A stretch of 34,718 bases of DNA from an uncultured Bacteroidota bacterium (GCA_903919535.1 CAIXIP010000330.1:1-34718); one strand, 5' to 3'; shown: positions 7,164-17,413, counted from the stretch's first letter. Program-made: numbers and translations. Notes: a model not told the origin generated them from the sequence alone.

Positions 7164-10100
7164 ATGTTAAGAAATCTACGAACTTGGTTCTTTCTGATAA
7201 ATATTATATGTGTTCCTTTTTTTGCATATTCAACACATATCGTTGGAGGCTCTTTAACGTATGTTTATAATGGAGGCTCAAATTATACCGTTACTCTAAA
7301 ACTTTATCGCGATTGTGGTCCAGGAACAGCCGCTTTTCCCGGTTCTGTAACAATAACTGTTTTAGGGAATAATGGGGTGGCATTCACTCCAAGCCGCGAC
7401 ATAACAATGAATTTAGGCCCTGTAACTCCAGTTCCTTCCAATCTTGATACCTGTGCACCAATACCAAATCCGATGCCTTGCACACAACAAGGTATTTATA
7501 CAACAACAGTTAATAATTTACCTCCTAATCCAGGTGGATATCATTTGTATTACCAGTTAATAGCAAGAAATCTTAGTTTAACAAATATCAATGCTGCTTG
7601 TAATTGTGTCGGTGAAAGTTTTTATGCATATATACCTGGCCCAACAATTCTTTGGAATGAAGATTTTTTGTTAACAAATGGAACTACTGTTGATAATGCT
7701 GCTACAGCTTGGAGTATTACTGCTGGTATTCCAGCTCCCGCTACTTCCAGTGTTAATAATAATGTATTTGAAATTACTGGCGTCAATGATGCTCAAGAAA
7801 CATGGACATCCCAAGTAATCAATATTTCGGCATATCCTGGAGGAGTTAATTTAAGTGCTGATCTTACTGAAGTAGGAACACTCGACCCTAACGATTCTAT
7901 ATTTGTTTACTATCGATTAAATGGCGGACCACTCATTCCATTTGCCACTAATGGTTTTATTGCCGATGATTTTACGAATGCAATTGCCACACAACCGGGA
8001 GTAATTGGTAATACAATTCAAATTATTATTCGAGTTCATTATGATGCTTCTTCTCCAACGAGTGAAACATACAGATTCGATAATGTGCTGGTTTATGCCA
8101 ATAATTTTATAAACAATAGCAATCCTGTATTTGATCTATTCCCTCCGCTATTTCTTTGTGTTGGAGAGCCTTTTTCTTTTGATCATTCTGCTACTGATGC
8201 TGATGGTGATTCTTTATATTATACTTTTTATACACCATATAATGGCGATAATGGTGTTGGTCCACTTGATCCAACTTTTTCTGGAAATACACCTTTGTTT
8301 CAACCAATTGTTTTTCTTCCTGGATATGGAACAACAAATCCATTAGGAGGTACACCATTAAGTTTGAATGGGGCTACAGGATTATTAACCGGAACGCCAG
8401 GATTATTGGGACAATTTGTTGTTGGAATTATTGTTAAAGAATACAGAAATGGAGTATATATTGATGCAACATTGAGAGACTTTCAATTCAATGTGATCAA
8501 CTGTCCTCAGTTTATTCCTGCTGTATTAGCCCCAACAAATTCTTGTACCGGAACTACCGTTCATTTTTCAAATTTGGGCGGAAGTTCAGGATCAAACTGG
8601 TATTGGGATTTTGGAGATCCTTCAACAACAACTGATCATTCTACACTTAATTCTCCAATTTATACATATCCGACATCAGGTACATATACTGTTTCATTAA
8701 CAACTGGTTATGGAACAAATTGTGCAAATACAGCAATTTCAACAGTAGATATTGGTTGGGTGAATGCAAGTTTTACGAATAATGCACCGAAGTGTGTAGG
8801 TGATCCTGTTACTTTTACAAATACATCAACTTCATCAAGCAATGTTACAATTACAGCATACAATTGGTACTTCGGAGATGGAGGTACATCCGCCCTTCAA
8901 AGCGCTATTCATACATATAATGTAGGTGGGACATACACTGTAACATTAATAATTACATCAAATATTGGTTGTTTAGATACAGTATTGCAAACAATTGTTA
9001 TTAATCCTAAACCAATTGCAAATGCCGGTGTTGATAAAACCGTTTGTGCGAATAATGCCAATGTTTTATTAAATGGAATTGTTACTAATGCAACAGGAGG
9101 AGTTTGGACAAGTAGCGGAACAGGAACTTTTTCTCCTAATAATACAAATCTGAATACAACTTATATTCCAAGTAATGCAGATACAGCAATAGGTTCAGTG
9201 AATCTTTATCTTACAACAACAGGTAATGGTATTTGTGGCTCGGGAAAAGATACAATGAAAATTACTATTACTGATGCTCCGTCAATTGCAAATGCAGGTG
9301 CTGATCAAACAATATGTGGAGTTACAACAGCGACAATTTCAGCTAATAATCCAATTATAGGAACTGGTTTTTGGACCCTTGTTTCAGGAACAGCAACCAT
9401 AACAAATCCTAGCTCTGCAATTACAACTGTTACAGGATTGTCACCAGGAACTTCAAATGTTTTTCAATGGACTATTTCAAGTTCAGGTTGTATTTCCACC
9501 TCGGATAATGTTATTATCAATACAGATTTTTCACCAACAATTGCAAATGCAGGTAATGATATTCATTTGTGTAATACAACTTCAACTGTCCTTGCAGGAA
9601 ATATTCCTGCAATAGGAATAGGTTCATGGACAGTAATATCAGGAACAGCAACTATAACTACGCCATCTTCTCCAACTTCTGGAATAACAGGTCTTGTACT
9701 TGGAGATTCTGTAATTCTAAGATGGACAATTTCAAAAGGTGTTTGTACTAGCTTTGATGAAGTAAAAATTATTATTAATAAACTAGCAATTGTGAATGCT
9801 GGTATAGACCAATCATTTTGTTCTCCTACCAACATTCAATTAAATGCTGCTATTACAGGAGGAAGTGCAACAGGTGTTTGGACAAGTTTAGGAAGCGGAA
9901 GTTTTTCTCCTAATGCCACAACTCTTAATTCCATTTATACCCCGAGTACTTTAGATATTTCAAATGGTTTTGCCACATTGATATTGACCTCTACAAATAA
10001 TCAAGCGTGCCCTGCTATCACAGATACAATGAAAGTTGATTTTTCGGGATTTCATGGAATTGTTTCAACTTCCGTAGTAAACGTAAGTTGTTTTGGCGGT

Positions 10101-13100
10101 TCAAACGGCTCAGCAACGGTTAATATCGTCAATGGTTCGAGTCCATATACATATTTTTGGAATACATCTCCGGTTCAAACCAATGCTACGGCAACAGGTT
10201 TAGGTATAGGAACTTACTCTGTAACCATGCAAGATAATTATGGTTGTTTTGCACAAGCAACAGCAACCATTACTCAACCAACTCCTTTGGTTCTAAGTTC
10301 TGTAATCACCAATGTATCCTGTGCTACTGGAAGTAATGGTAGTATTATTATAACACCAACAGGTGGTACAGCACCCTACAGTTATTTATGGTTGCCAGGT
10401 AATCAGACAAGCAGTTCTTTAATTGGTAAACCGGCAGGAACATATACGTTGACAGTAACCGATTCGAAAGGTTGTCAAGTTACATCACCTTATATCATCA
10501 CACAACCCTTAGCGTTATCAGTGGTATTAAGTGGAGTTAATGTAAGTTGCTTTGGTGGAAATTCAGGTGTAGCCACATCTCTTGTATCTGGTGGAACAGC
10601 TCCATATACTTATAGTTGGAGTCCGAGTGGTGGAACAGGTCAAAACTTGTCAGGCGCAAGCGCAGGTACTTATACCTTAACGGTATCAGATAATAAAGGG
10701 TGTGCTCAATCAGCTACAGTTATCATTACACAACCAACAGCATTGATAGCAAGTATTACTAGCACCAATGAAACTTGTAATTACATGAATAATGGAACAG
10801 CAGCGGCAACTGTATCAGGGGGAACACCTACATACTCATATTCCTGGCAGCCGGGGAATCAAATTACGAATAGTATTTCAAATTTATCAAGTGGAACCTA
10901 TACATTAACTGTAACAGATTCAAAAGGGTGTACAAGTATTGCATTTGCATCTATATCTGAGCCTTCCACACTTTCCGTTAGTTTCACTAATCAGGTAAAT
11001 GTAAGTTGTTTTGGTGGCACAAATGGTTCAATAACAGCATTGGCAACAGGCGGCACTCAAAATTATAATTACTTATGGACACCAGGGAATATAACAGCAA
11101 CAACGTTAAGTAATATCACAGCAGGAAACTATGTCGTAAAAGTAACGGATAATAATGGTTGTCAGGTACAAAATAATATTTCAATCATTCAACCGGCAAG
11201 CCCACTATTAGTGATAGGCTCTTCAACAACCACTTCCTGTTATGGTGGGACAAATGGTACCGTTTCATCTGTTGCCATAGGAGGCACAGCTCCTTATTCC
11301 TTTAATTGGATGCCGGGAAATTCTAATTCTCAGAATGTTTCCAACCAAGCGGCAGGAACTTACACAGTAACAGCAACAGATGCGCAAGGATGTATAGCAA
11401 GCAATTTAGTGAATGTAGCGCAGCCTGCGCAGATCTCAGCTATTACCTCATCAGTAAATTCAAATTGTAGTTTAGCAAACGGAATGGCATCTGTTTCAAC
11501 AACCGGTGGAGTAGGTCCATACACTTATCTATGGTCACCTTTAGGCGGAACAAGTAATATAGCAACAGGATTACAATCAGGAGCATATACAGTTTCGGTA
11601 ACAGATGTAAATGGGTGCAGCGTATCACAATGGGTAAATGTAAATGATAATGTAGCGCCAGGTGTAACCATTATTTCGTCAACAAATGTATCATGTTATG
11701 GCGGGTCCAATGGTTCAGCATCCACATCAGTTGTAGGGGGAACAGGAACGTTAACTTATAGCTGGGCACCATATGGAGGGAATGCCCCATCAGCAAATGG
11801 ATTGATTGCAGGAACGTATACAGTAACGGTTACTGATGCGGTCGGTTGTCAATCATTAGCAACAACAAGTCCAGCTATCACTCAACCTCCTCCAATAAGC
11901 ATAGCCGTAGTAACAAGTAATGTGAGTTGTTATGCAGGAAACAATGGAGGAGCGAGTGTTAGTGCCAATGGTGGTACACCGGGCTATACGTATCAATGGC
12001 TTCCCGGAGGAAGTTTTGGATCAACAATTAATAATCTTTCAGCCAATACTTATACAGTAAAGGTTACGGATGCCAATCTATGTGTTCAAACGCAAGCATT
12101 TAGTATTACTCAACCAAATCAACTTACTGCGAGTATTTCATCCTCAACAAATGTAAGTTGTTATGGCGGTAATAATGGAACAGCAAGCGTAACGGCAACA
12201 GGTGGCACACCATTTTATACATATAACTGGTTACCTTCAGGAGGAAATGGATCAACAGGAACAGGTTTGTCAACAGGAACCTACACTGTAAATGTGACTG
12301 ATACAAAAGGTTGTGCCACATCAACAACAGTTATTATCACACAACCATCCCAGGCATTGGCTGCCAGCAGTAACGCCTTGGCAACGGCTTGTTATGGAAG
12401 CTCGAATGGTACGGCAACAATAACTGCTATTGGTGGTACACCGGGTTATACTTATCAATGGTTTCCTTCCGGAGGCAGCGGACAAACAGCAACAGGACTT
12501 TCCCAAGGTAATTATTTTGTGTTGGTAACAGATGCTCACAGTTGTCAGACCAATGTAGCATTGACGATATTTCAACCAACACCAATAACAGGAACATTAG
12601 TAACGGTGAACCCATCCTGTGGTTTTAACAATGGTTATATTGTGTCTCAAGTATCCGGAGGTACAGGTCCATATACTTATTTTTGGTCACCAGGTTCAAT
12701 AACAACATCAGGAATTACTGGAGTTGGACCTGGAATTTTTACATTACAAGTTACTGATGCACAAAATTGTACAGCAACATTTTCTTCAACCTTGAGCAAT
12801 ATAGCAGGACCATCAGTTTCAATTAGCTCTTCAACAAATGTAAGTTGTTATGGAGGGAATAATGGAACAGCAACAGCAATTATTAATCAGGGTACAGCAC
12901 CCTATTCGATAAATTGGTCGCCATCTGGAGGTAACAATATATTAGCATCATCATTAACAGCCGGAGTTTATACCGTTAACGTTATTGATGCATTAGGCTG
13001 TGAATCATCTGTAGTTGCTACTGTTTCAGAACCTACTCCTTTAAGTATTAATATTTCATCAATTGATAATGTATCATGTAATAATGGAAGTGATGGAACA

Positions 13101-14792
13101 ATAACTGTTGCAGGTTCAGGTGGTACACCAGGTTATAACTATTCCTGGCAGCCCGTTGTTTCTTCCTCAGCAACACTAAATAATTTGGTCTCAGGAACCT
13201 ATACCGTAAATGTAACCGACCAACACAATTGTGCATCTTCAATATCTGTTAATCTTACTCAACCATCACCGGTAGTATCATCACTATTATCATATATTGA
13301 CCCTGCCTGTTACAATGGAAGTAATGGAAGCGCAACAGTTCTTGGTTCGGGCGGCACATTCCCATATACGTATACCTGGTCCACCAATCCTGTTCAAACG
13401 GGTAATACGGCAAGTAATCTGCAAGCAGGCCCATACACGGTGATGATAACCGATAATAACGGTTGCAACATCATATATAATTTTATGCTTACTCAACCTA
13501 TGCAAGTCATAACAAGTGCAGGTGCCAATGATACAATTTGTTTGGGTCAACTTGCAAACCTAACAGCCACAGCATCTGGTGGTACAGGAACTTATTCCTA
13601 TACTTGGTTGCCACAGAACTTTACCAATAATGGCACTCTCACAGTTTCTCCGTCATCAACAACAACTTATACTGTACTCGCAACGGATCAGAATGGATGT
13701 GCAGGCCAATCAACAACAGCTACTGCAGTTGTTTATAGCTTATTACCTGCAAATATTAGTGTTTTAGGAAATACTCCGATCTGTCCAGGACAAAGCACTA
13801 CTGTGTCTTGTCAGATTGCTGGGTTAACAGGTCCTGTTACTTATCAGTGGAATTATGGATTGGGTAGTGGTTCTGGCCCATATACGGTAACCCCATTACA
13901 ACCTACCACATATGTAGTTACTGTTTCAAATTCCTGTAGTGTATCAGTAACGGATTCGGTTCATATCTTTTTTAATCCTCAGCCAACAGTTATATTAACA
14001 TCAGATACAAATGGAATGTGTGTACCGAGTGCTTTGCAGTTTTATGATAATTCGATAACAGGAAATGTAACTGATCCAATTACCTCGTGGTATTGGGATT
14101 TCGGAGATGGCACAACATCAACACAGTCAGATCCGGTACATATATATAACACAGCCGGTACGTATTATGTTTATTTAACAGTATCAACTACAGGTGGTTG
14201 TCAGAACAATAATTCATCAGCACCAATGATGATAAATGCGTATCCATTCCCTATAGCAGCATTTTCAGTTAACTCAACAACACTTGATCTTCCTTATGAT
14301 TTATTGAACTGTACGAATCAATCAGTTGGAGCTGATAGTTATATCTGGAACTTCGGTGATGGTGCAGGAAGTACAAGTATTAATCCTCAGCATTTATATA
14401 CAACTGTAGGGAATTTCAATGTTCAATTGATTGCTACTACAATTCATGGTTGTTCAGATACAGCTAATACGGAGGTTATGACCAATGCAGACATTACATT
14501 CCCGAATGTATTTACACCAAGTAGTGGTGGTTCAACAGGAGGATGGTATGATGTAACAAGTTTAAGTAATGATGTATTTTTCCCATATACATCAGGAGTT
14601 ACAGAATTCAAATTACAAATATTTAATCGTTGGGGGGAATTGATCTTTGAATCAACAGATATCAAACAAGGCTGGGATGGGTATTATAGAGGAGGATTAT
14701 GCCAGCAGGATGTATATGTTTGGAAAGCATATATAAAATTAAATAATGGTAAAACGTTTAATAAAAATGGCGATGTTACACTGCTTCGTTAA
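7164..14792 (+). CDS. Giant SprB-repeat cell-surface adhesin, T9SS type B cargo
   Basis: A 2542-residue surface protein. In order: a signal peptide (residues 1-23); an N-terminal module starting THIVGGSLTY with YRDCG; an apparently inserted beta-sandwich domain at about 163-312; the rest of the N-module (FSFDHSATDADGDS); two PKD domains (WYWDFGD, WYFGDGG) at about 455-615; four Ig-like units opening with an NAGxDxxxC pattern (617-967); fifteen SprB-type units of about 76 residues (969-2115); two further Ig-like units; two more PKD domains; and a gliding-motility C-terminal domain from about 2446 (FPNVFTPSSGG ... FNRWGELIF ... WDGYYRGG). The last domain directs T9SS export and surface attachment. 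SprB-type adhesins drive gliding or adhesion in Flavobacterium. Two genes for export/assembly partners follow. The exact ligand is unknown. Confidence 0.92.
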   Translation: MLRNLRTWFFLINIICVPFFAYSTHIVGGSLTYVYNGGSNYTVTLKLYRDCGPGTAAFPGSVTITVLGNNGVAFTPSRDITMNLGPVTPVPSNLDTCAPIPNPMPCTQQGIYTTTVNNLPPNPGGYHLYYQLIARNLSLTNINAACNCVGESFYAYIPGPTILWNEDFLLTNGTTVDNAATAWSITAGIPAPATSSVNNNVFEITGVNDAQETWTSQVINISAYPGGVNLSADLTEVGTLDPNDSIFVYYRLNGGPLIPFATNGFIADDFTNAIATQPGVIGNTIQIIIRVHYDASSPTSETYRFDNVLVYANNFINNSNPVFDLFPPLFLCVGEPFSFDHSATDADGDSLYYTFYTPYNGDNGVGPLDPTFSGNTPLFQPIVFLPGYGTTNPLGGTPLSLNGATGLLTGTPGLLGQFVVGIIVKEYRNGVYIDATLRDFQFNVINCPQFIPAVLAPTNSCTGTTVHFSNLGGSSGSNWYWDFGDPSTTTDHSTLNSPIYTYPTSGTYTVSLTTGYGTNCANTAISTVDIGWVNASFTNNAPKCVGDPVTFTNTSTSSSNVTITAYNWYFGDGGTSALQSAIHTYNVGGTYTVTLIITSNIGCLDTVLQTIVINPKPIANAGVDKTVCANNANVLLNGIVTNATGGVWTSSGTGTFSPNNTNLNTTYIPSNADTAIGSVNLYLTTTGNGICGSGKDTMKITITDAPSIANAGADQTICGVTTATISANNPIIGTGFWTLVSGTATITNPSSAITTVTGLSPGTSNVFQWTISSSGCISTSDNVIINTDFSPTIANAGNDIHLCNTTSTVLAGNIPAIGIGSWTVISGTATITTPSSPTSGITGLVLGDSVILRWTISKGVCTSFDEVKIIINKLAIVNAGIDQSFCSPTNIQLNAAITGGSATGVWTSLGSGSFSPNATTLNSIYTPSTLDISNGFATLILTSTNNQACPAITDTMKVDFSGFHGIVSTSVVNVSCFGGSNGSATVNIVNGSSPYTYFWNTSPVQTNATATGLGIGTYSVTMQDNYGCFAQATATITQPTPLVLSSVITNVSCATGSNGSIIITPTGGTAPYSYLWLPGNQTSSSLIGKPAGTYTLTVTDSKGCQVTSPYIITQPLALSVVLSGVNVSCFGGNSGVATSLVSGGTAPYTYSWSPSGGTGQNLSGASAGTYTLTVSDNKGCAQSATVIITQPTALIASITSTNETCNYMNNGTAAATVSGGTPTYSYSWQPGNQITNSISNLSSGTYTLTVTDSKGCTSIAFASISEPSTLSVSFTNQVNVSCFGGTNGSITALATGGTQNYNYLWTPGNITATTLSNITAGNYVVKVTDNNGCQVQNNISIIQPASPLLVIGSSTTTSCYGGTNGTVSSVAIGGTAPYSFNWMPGNSNSQNVSNQAAGTYTVTATDAQGCIASNLVNVAQPAQISAITSSVNSNCSLANGMASVSTTGGVGPYTYLWSPLGGTSNIATGLQSGAYTVSVTDVNGCSVSQWVNVNDNVAPGVTIISSTNVSCYGGSNGSASTSVVGGTGTLTYSWAPYGGNAPSANGLIAGTYTVTVTDAVGCQSLATTSPAITQPPPISIAVVTSNVSCYAGNNGGASVSANGGTPGYTYQWLPGGSFGSTINNLSANTYTVKVTDANLCVQTQAFSITQPNQLTASISSSTNVSCYGGNNGTASVTATGGTPFYTYNWLPSGGNGSTGTGLSTGTYTVNVTDTKGCATSTTVIITQPSQALAASSNALATACYGSSNGTATITAIGGTPGYTYQWFPSGGSGQTATGLSQGNYFVLVTDAHSCQTNVALTIFQPTPITGTLVTVNPSCGFNNGYIVSQVSGGTGPYTYFWSPGSITTSGITGVGPGIFTLQVTDAQNCTATFSSTLSNIAGPSVSISSSTNVSCYGGNNGTATAIINQGTAPYSINWSPSGGNNILASSLTAGVYTVNVIDALGCESSVVATVSEPTPLSINISSIDNVSCNNGSDGTITVAGSGGTPGYNYSWQPVVSSSATLNNLVSGTYTVNVTDQHNCASSISVNLTQPSPVVSSLLSYIDPACYNGSNGSATVLGSGGTFPYTYTWSTNPVQTGNTASNLQAGPYTVMITDNNGCNIIYNFMLTQPMQVITSAGANDTICLGQLANLTATASGGTGTYSYTWLPQNFTNNGTLTVSPSSTTTYTVLATDQNGCAGQSTTATAVVYSLLPANISVLGNTPICPGQSTTVSCQIAGLTGPVTYQWNYGLGSGSGPYTVTPLQPTTYVVTVSNSCSVSVTDSVHIFFNPQPTVILTSDTNGMCVPSALQFYDNSITGNVTDPITSWYWDFGDGTTSTQSDPVHIYNTAGTYYVYLTVSTTGGCQNNNSSAPMMINAYPFPIAAFSVNSTTLDLPYDLLNCTNQSVGADSYIWNFGDGAGSTSINPQHLYTTVGNFNVQLIATTIHGCSDTANTEVMTNADITFPNVFTPSSGGSTGGWYDVTSLSNDVFFPYTSGVTEFKLQIFNRWGELIFESTDIKQGWDGYYRGGLCQQDVYVWKAYIKLNNGKTFNKNGDVTLLR
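10068..13512 (+). repeat. Array of 15 SprB-type coding repeats
   Basis: Fifteen in-frame units of about 75-78 codons, boundaries approximate. Each opens with a pattern like NVSCYGGxNGxA, continues with GGTxPYxYxWxP and GTYTVxVTDxxGC, and ends near ITQP. Nearly every unit has one cysteine at each end, suggesting a disulfide per unit. DNA identity between units is moderate, but parts of units 10 and 13 are almost identical (two differences in 43 bases). Confidence 0.88.
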
Positions 14793-16341
14793 AAGATATA
14801 TTTCACTGCTTGTGATACTTTTTGTATCACTGCCTGTGTTAGCACAGCTGACTTCACATGAAAATAAAAAGTTGATGGTTAAAGCAGATAATGCATTTGA
14901 CTATGGCGATTTTTTAAATGCACTGCAAATCTATCAGCAGTTGTATAAAGTAGATTCAACAAATAACGATCTGAATTATAAGCTAGGTATTTGCGATTTT
15001 GAAATCAGAAAATACAGAAGGGACTCAAAAAAATATTTTGAAAAAATTCCATCATCCTCTTATCCAGAAAGCAATTATTATTTAGGAAGACTTTATCATT
15101 TATCAAGAAATTATAATAAGTCAATTGACTGTTTTTCTCAATACAAAAAATATAAAGGAGAAAAGGAGCATACAGTGAAAGAGATCGATGATCTGATAGA
15201 GAAATCAAATACAGCGATGCTTTTTGAAGCAAGTTCAGACAAATCCATCCAAATCGAAAATATTGGTGATGCAGTAAATACAGGATATTCAGAGTATGCG
15301 CCCTTGATATCAGCAGAAGAGAATTTTATCATATTTACTTCTCGAAGAAAAAATCCGATATGGCAAAATAAAGATCCTTTAGGTGAATATTTTGAAGATA
15401 TATATATATCCAGAAAAGTAGCAAATGTATGGCAAACGCCAGAAATGTTAGATACGATCATCAATACTTCGGTACATGATGCTTGTACAGGTTTATCTGC
15501 AGATGGCGAAAAACTTCTTTTATATAGGACAAGTAAAGATTTAAGGAGTGGCGATATTTATGAAAGTTTTTTAACGAATGGGAAATGGTCGCCCCCAGCC
15601 ATATTAGGCACAAATGTTAATTCAGCAAATTATGCCGAAACGAGTGCTTGTTATTCACCCGATGGAGATATAATTTTCTTTTCAAGTGACAGACCAGGAG
15701 GATTTGGCGGCAAAGATTTGTATTCAGTAAAAAAATTACCAAATGGAAAATGGAGCGAACCATATAATTTAGGTCCGAATATCAATACCGAATACAATGA
15801 AGATGCCCCATTTGTTCATCCCACCGGAAACATATTGTTTTTCAGTTCAGAAGGACATAAGAACATGGGAGGTTATGATGTATTCAAATCAAATTTTGAT
15901 GAAGCAGGCGGTTTTACAACACCTGAAAATCTAGGTTATCCAATCAATACATCAGATGATGACATATTTTTTGTGTTGAATACATCAGCATCAAAGGGGT
16001 ATTTATCATCCGAAAGAGCAGGAGGATATGGTTCTCAGGATATTTATCAGGTTGATTTATCAAGTAATACATTACCATTAAGTGTTTATAATATTTGTGT
16101 ATTTGACAATGTAGATACCTTGATCAATAAAGTTGAAATTGCTTTAACCGACCTTACGGCAATGAAGGTTTTTGGAGTATATAAATCAAACCCAAGAACT
16201 GGTAAAATCCTAATAATAGCAGAACCCAATAAAGAATATCAGATCACTATTAAATCACCAGGGTTCGAGCCATTTATAACAAATTCAATTTTCAATACGG
16301 ATAATTATATCACCTATAAATTGATCAGAAAAAAAGAATGA
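14746..16341 (+). CDS. TPR/PD40 beta-propeller periplasmic protein, lacking OmpA domain
   Basis: The product has a signal peptide ending VLAQ, a TPR-like helical region at about residues 35-150 (ALQIYQQLYKVD, KLGICDFEIRKY), PD40/WD40-like propeller blades at about 170-440 (IIFFSSDRPGGFGGKDLY, ILFFSSEGHKNMGGYDVF), and a C-terminal carboxypeptidase-regulatory-like beta domain. Related proteins beside sprB-like and porP-like genes usually end in an OmpA peptidoglycan-binding domain; this one stops without it. The track's ATG overlaps the adhesin gene by 47 bases. In-frame ATGs at 14767 and 14773 would give a tidier signal peptide and a shorter overlap. It overlaps the next gene by ATGA, implying translational coupling. 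The domain content is clear; its role in T9SS assembly or anchoring is inferred. Confidence 0.8.
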   Translation: MVKRLIKMAMLHCFVKRYISLLVILFVSLPVLAQLTSHENKKLMVKADNAFDYGDFLNALQIYQQLYKVDSTNNDLNYKLGICDFEIRKYRRDSKKYFEKIPSSSYPESNYYLGRLYHLSRNYNKSIDCFSQYKKYKGEKEHTVKEIDDLIEKSNTAMLFEASSDKSIQIENIGDAVNTGYSEYAPLISAEENFIIFTSRRKNPIWQNKDPLGEYFEDIYISRKVANVWQTPEMLDTIINTSVHDACTGLSADGEKLLLYRTSKDLRSGDIYESFLTNGKWSPPAILGTNVNSANYAETSACYSPDGDIIFFSSDRPGGFGGKDLYSVKKLPNGKWSEPYNLGPNINTEYNEDAPFVHPTGNILFFSSEGHKNMGGYDVFKSNFDEAGGFTTPENLGYPINTSDDDIFFVLNTSASKGYLSSERAGGYGSQDIYQVDLSSNTLPLSVYNICVFDNVDTLINKVEIALTDLTAMKVFGVYKSNPRTGKILIIAEPNKEYQITIKSPGFEPFITNSIFNTDNYITYKLIRKKE

Positions 16342-17336
16342 AAACAGTAGTAAAAATAGCATCCTTTATTTTGATCTTTTACATGAATAATGTGAAAGCA
16401 CAGGATATGCATTTTACTCAGTTTTATTCATCGCCCTTGTATCTGAATCCAGCCTTTACAGGTTCAGATGTATGTGGAAGAGTATCATTGACCTATCGAA
16501 ATCAATGGCCAGGCATATCAAAAGCCTATAAAACATATTTATTTTCAGCCGATCATTTTGTACGAAAATATAATCTAGGAGTAGGATTATTAATTGGTAA
16601 TGATGTTGCTGGAACTGGTGAATTAAAAACTACTGTCATTAATCCAAGCATTGCTTATGAACTTCGAATGGGAAGGAGAATAGTGCTTCGCGCAGGTATT
16701 CAACCGGGCATAGGTATTGTAAGTATTGATTATAATAAATTAGTTTTCGGAGATCAAATAGCTCGAGGTGGAAATGTTCCAACTATTGAAAATCCGACTC
16801 AAACAAAAACATTTTTTGATATCGGAGCAGGAATTTTGATTCATACCGAAAAGTATTGGTTAGGAACATCATTTTTTCATTTGAATCAACCTAATCAATC
16901 ATTGATAGGAGCAAATAGTAGATTGCCAATAAAATATACAGTGCATGGCGGAGCGAAATTCCCATTGAATAAAGAAGAAAAAACGGAGACGAAAAAAGAA
17001 TCCATAACAACAGTTTTTCATTATCGCGGACAAAAAGAATTTGATCAATTTGATATTGGTATGTATTACACTCGTTATGTATTTAGTCTGGGCTTGTGGT
17101 ACAGAGGTATACCTGGATTAAAAGCGTACAAAAAAGGGTATAGTAATAACGATGCAATTGCTATTATAACTGGTATTCAGGCAAAACGCATGAGTATCGG
17201 ATATAGTTATGATTTTACAATTTCTAAACTTGCATTTTTAACAAATGGTGCTCATGAAATAACTTTATCTTATCAGATCTGTAAAATGAACAAAAAGAAA
17301 AAGTATAAATTGTTAATTCCTTGTCCGAAGTTTTAA
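16338..17336 (+). CDS. PorP/SprF family type IX secretion membrane protein
   Basis: 332 residues with a signal peptide ending VKAQ and the family's opening signature QDMHFTQFYSSPLYLNPAFTG, followed by YRNQWPG and many amphipathic beta strands of an outer-membrane barrel. In Flavobacterium johnsoniae, SprF is needed to put SprB on the surface, and PorP-like proteins generally sit next to the type B cargo they serve. Here the gene is the last of the adhesin operon and overlaps the PD40 gene by four bases (ATGA), so this barrel most likely serves the 2542-residue adhesin. A mid-protein Lys/Glu/Thr-rich loop (KEEKTETKKES) probably faces solvent. A terminator follows at 17363. Confidence 0.88.
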   Translation: MKTVVKIASFILIFYMNNVKAQDMHFTQFYSSPLYLNPAFTGSDVCGRVSLTYRNQWPGISKAYKTYLFSADHFVRKYNLGVGLLIGNDVAGTGELKTTVINPSIAYELRMGRRIVLRAGIQPGIGIVSIDYNKLVFGDQIARGGNVPTIENPTQTKTFFDIGAGILIHTEKYWLGTSFFHLNQPNQSLIGANSRLPIKYTVHGGAKFPLNKEEKTETKKESITTVFHYRGQKEFDQFDIGMYYTRYVFSLGLWYRGIPGLKAYKKGYSNNDAIAIITGIQAKRMSIGYSYDFTISKLAFLTNGAHEITLSYQICKMNKKKKYKLLIPCPKF

Positions 17337-17362
17337 ATCCCAAACTATTTAGTATTCTAATA

Positions 17363-17398
17363 AAAAACACCTTTATGAAAAGACATAAAGGTGTTTTT
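17363..17398. terminator. Bidirectional Rho-independent terminator
   Basis: AAAAACACCTTTATG and CATAAAGGTGTTTTT form a perfect 15-base stem around a 6-base loop (AAAAGA), with A/T tracts on both sides. It lies between the convergent porP-like gene and tRNA-Leu and can end transcription from both strands. Confidence 0.85.
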
Positions 17399-17413
17399 GT
17401 ATGAAAAATAAAG

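Noticed and set aside
11443-13550. Minus-strand ORFs inside the SprB array
   Set aside because: Same explanation: low-stop shadows of Thr/Gly/Asn-rich repeat codons. Composition is unlike any protein and no independent start signals are present.
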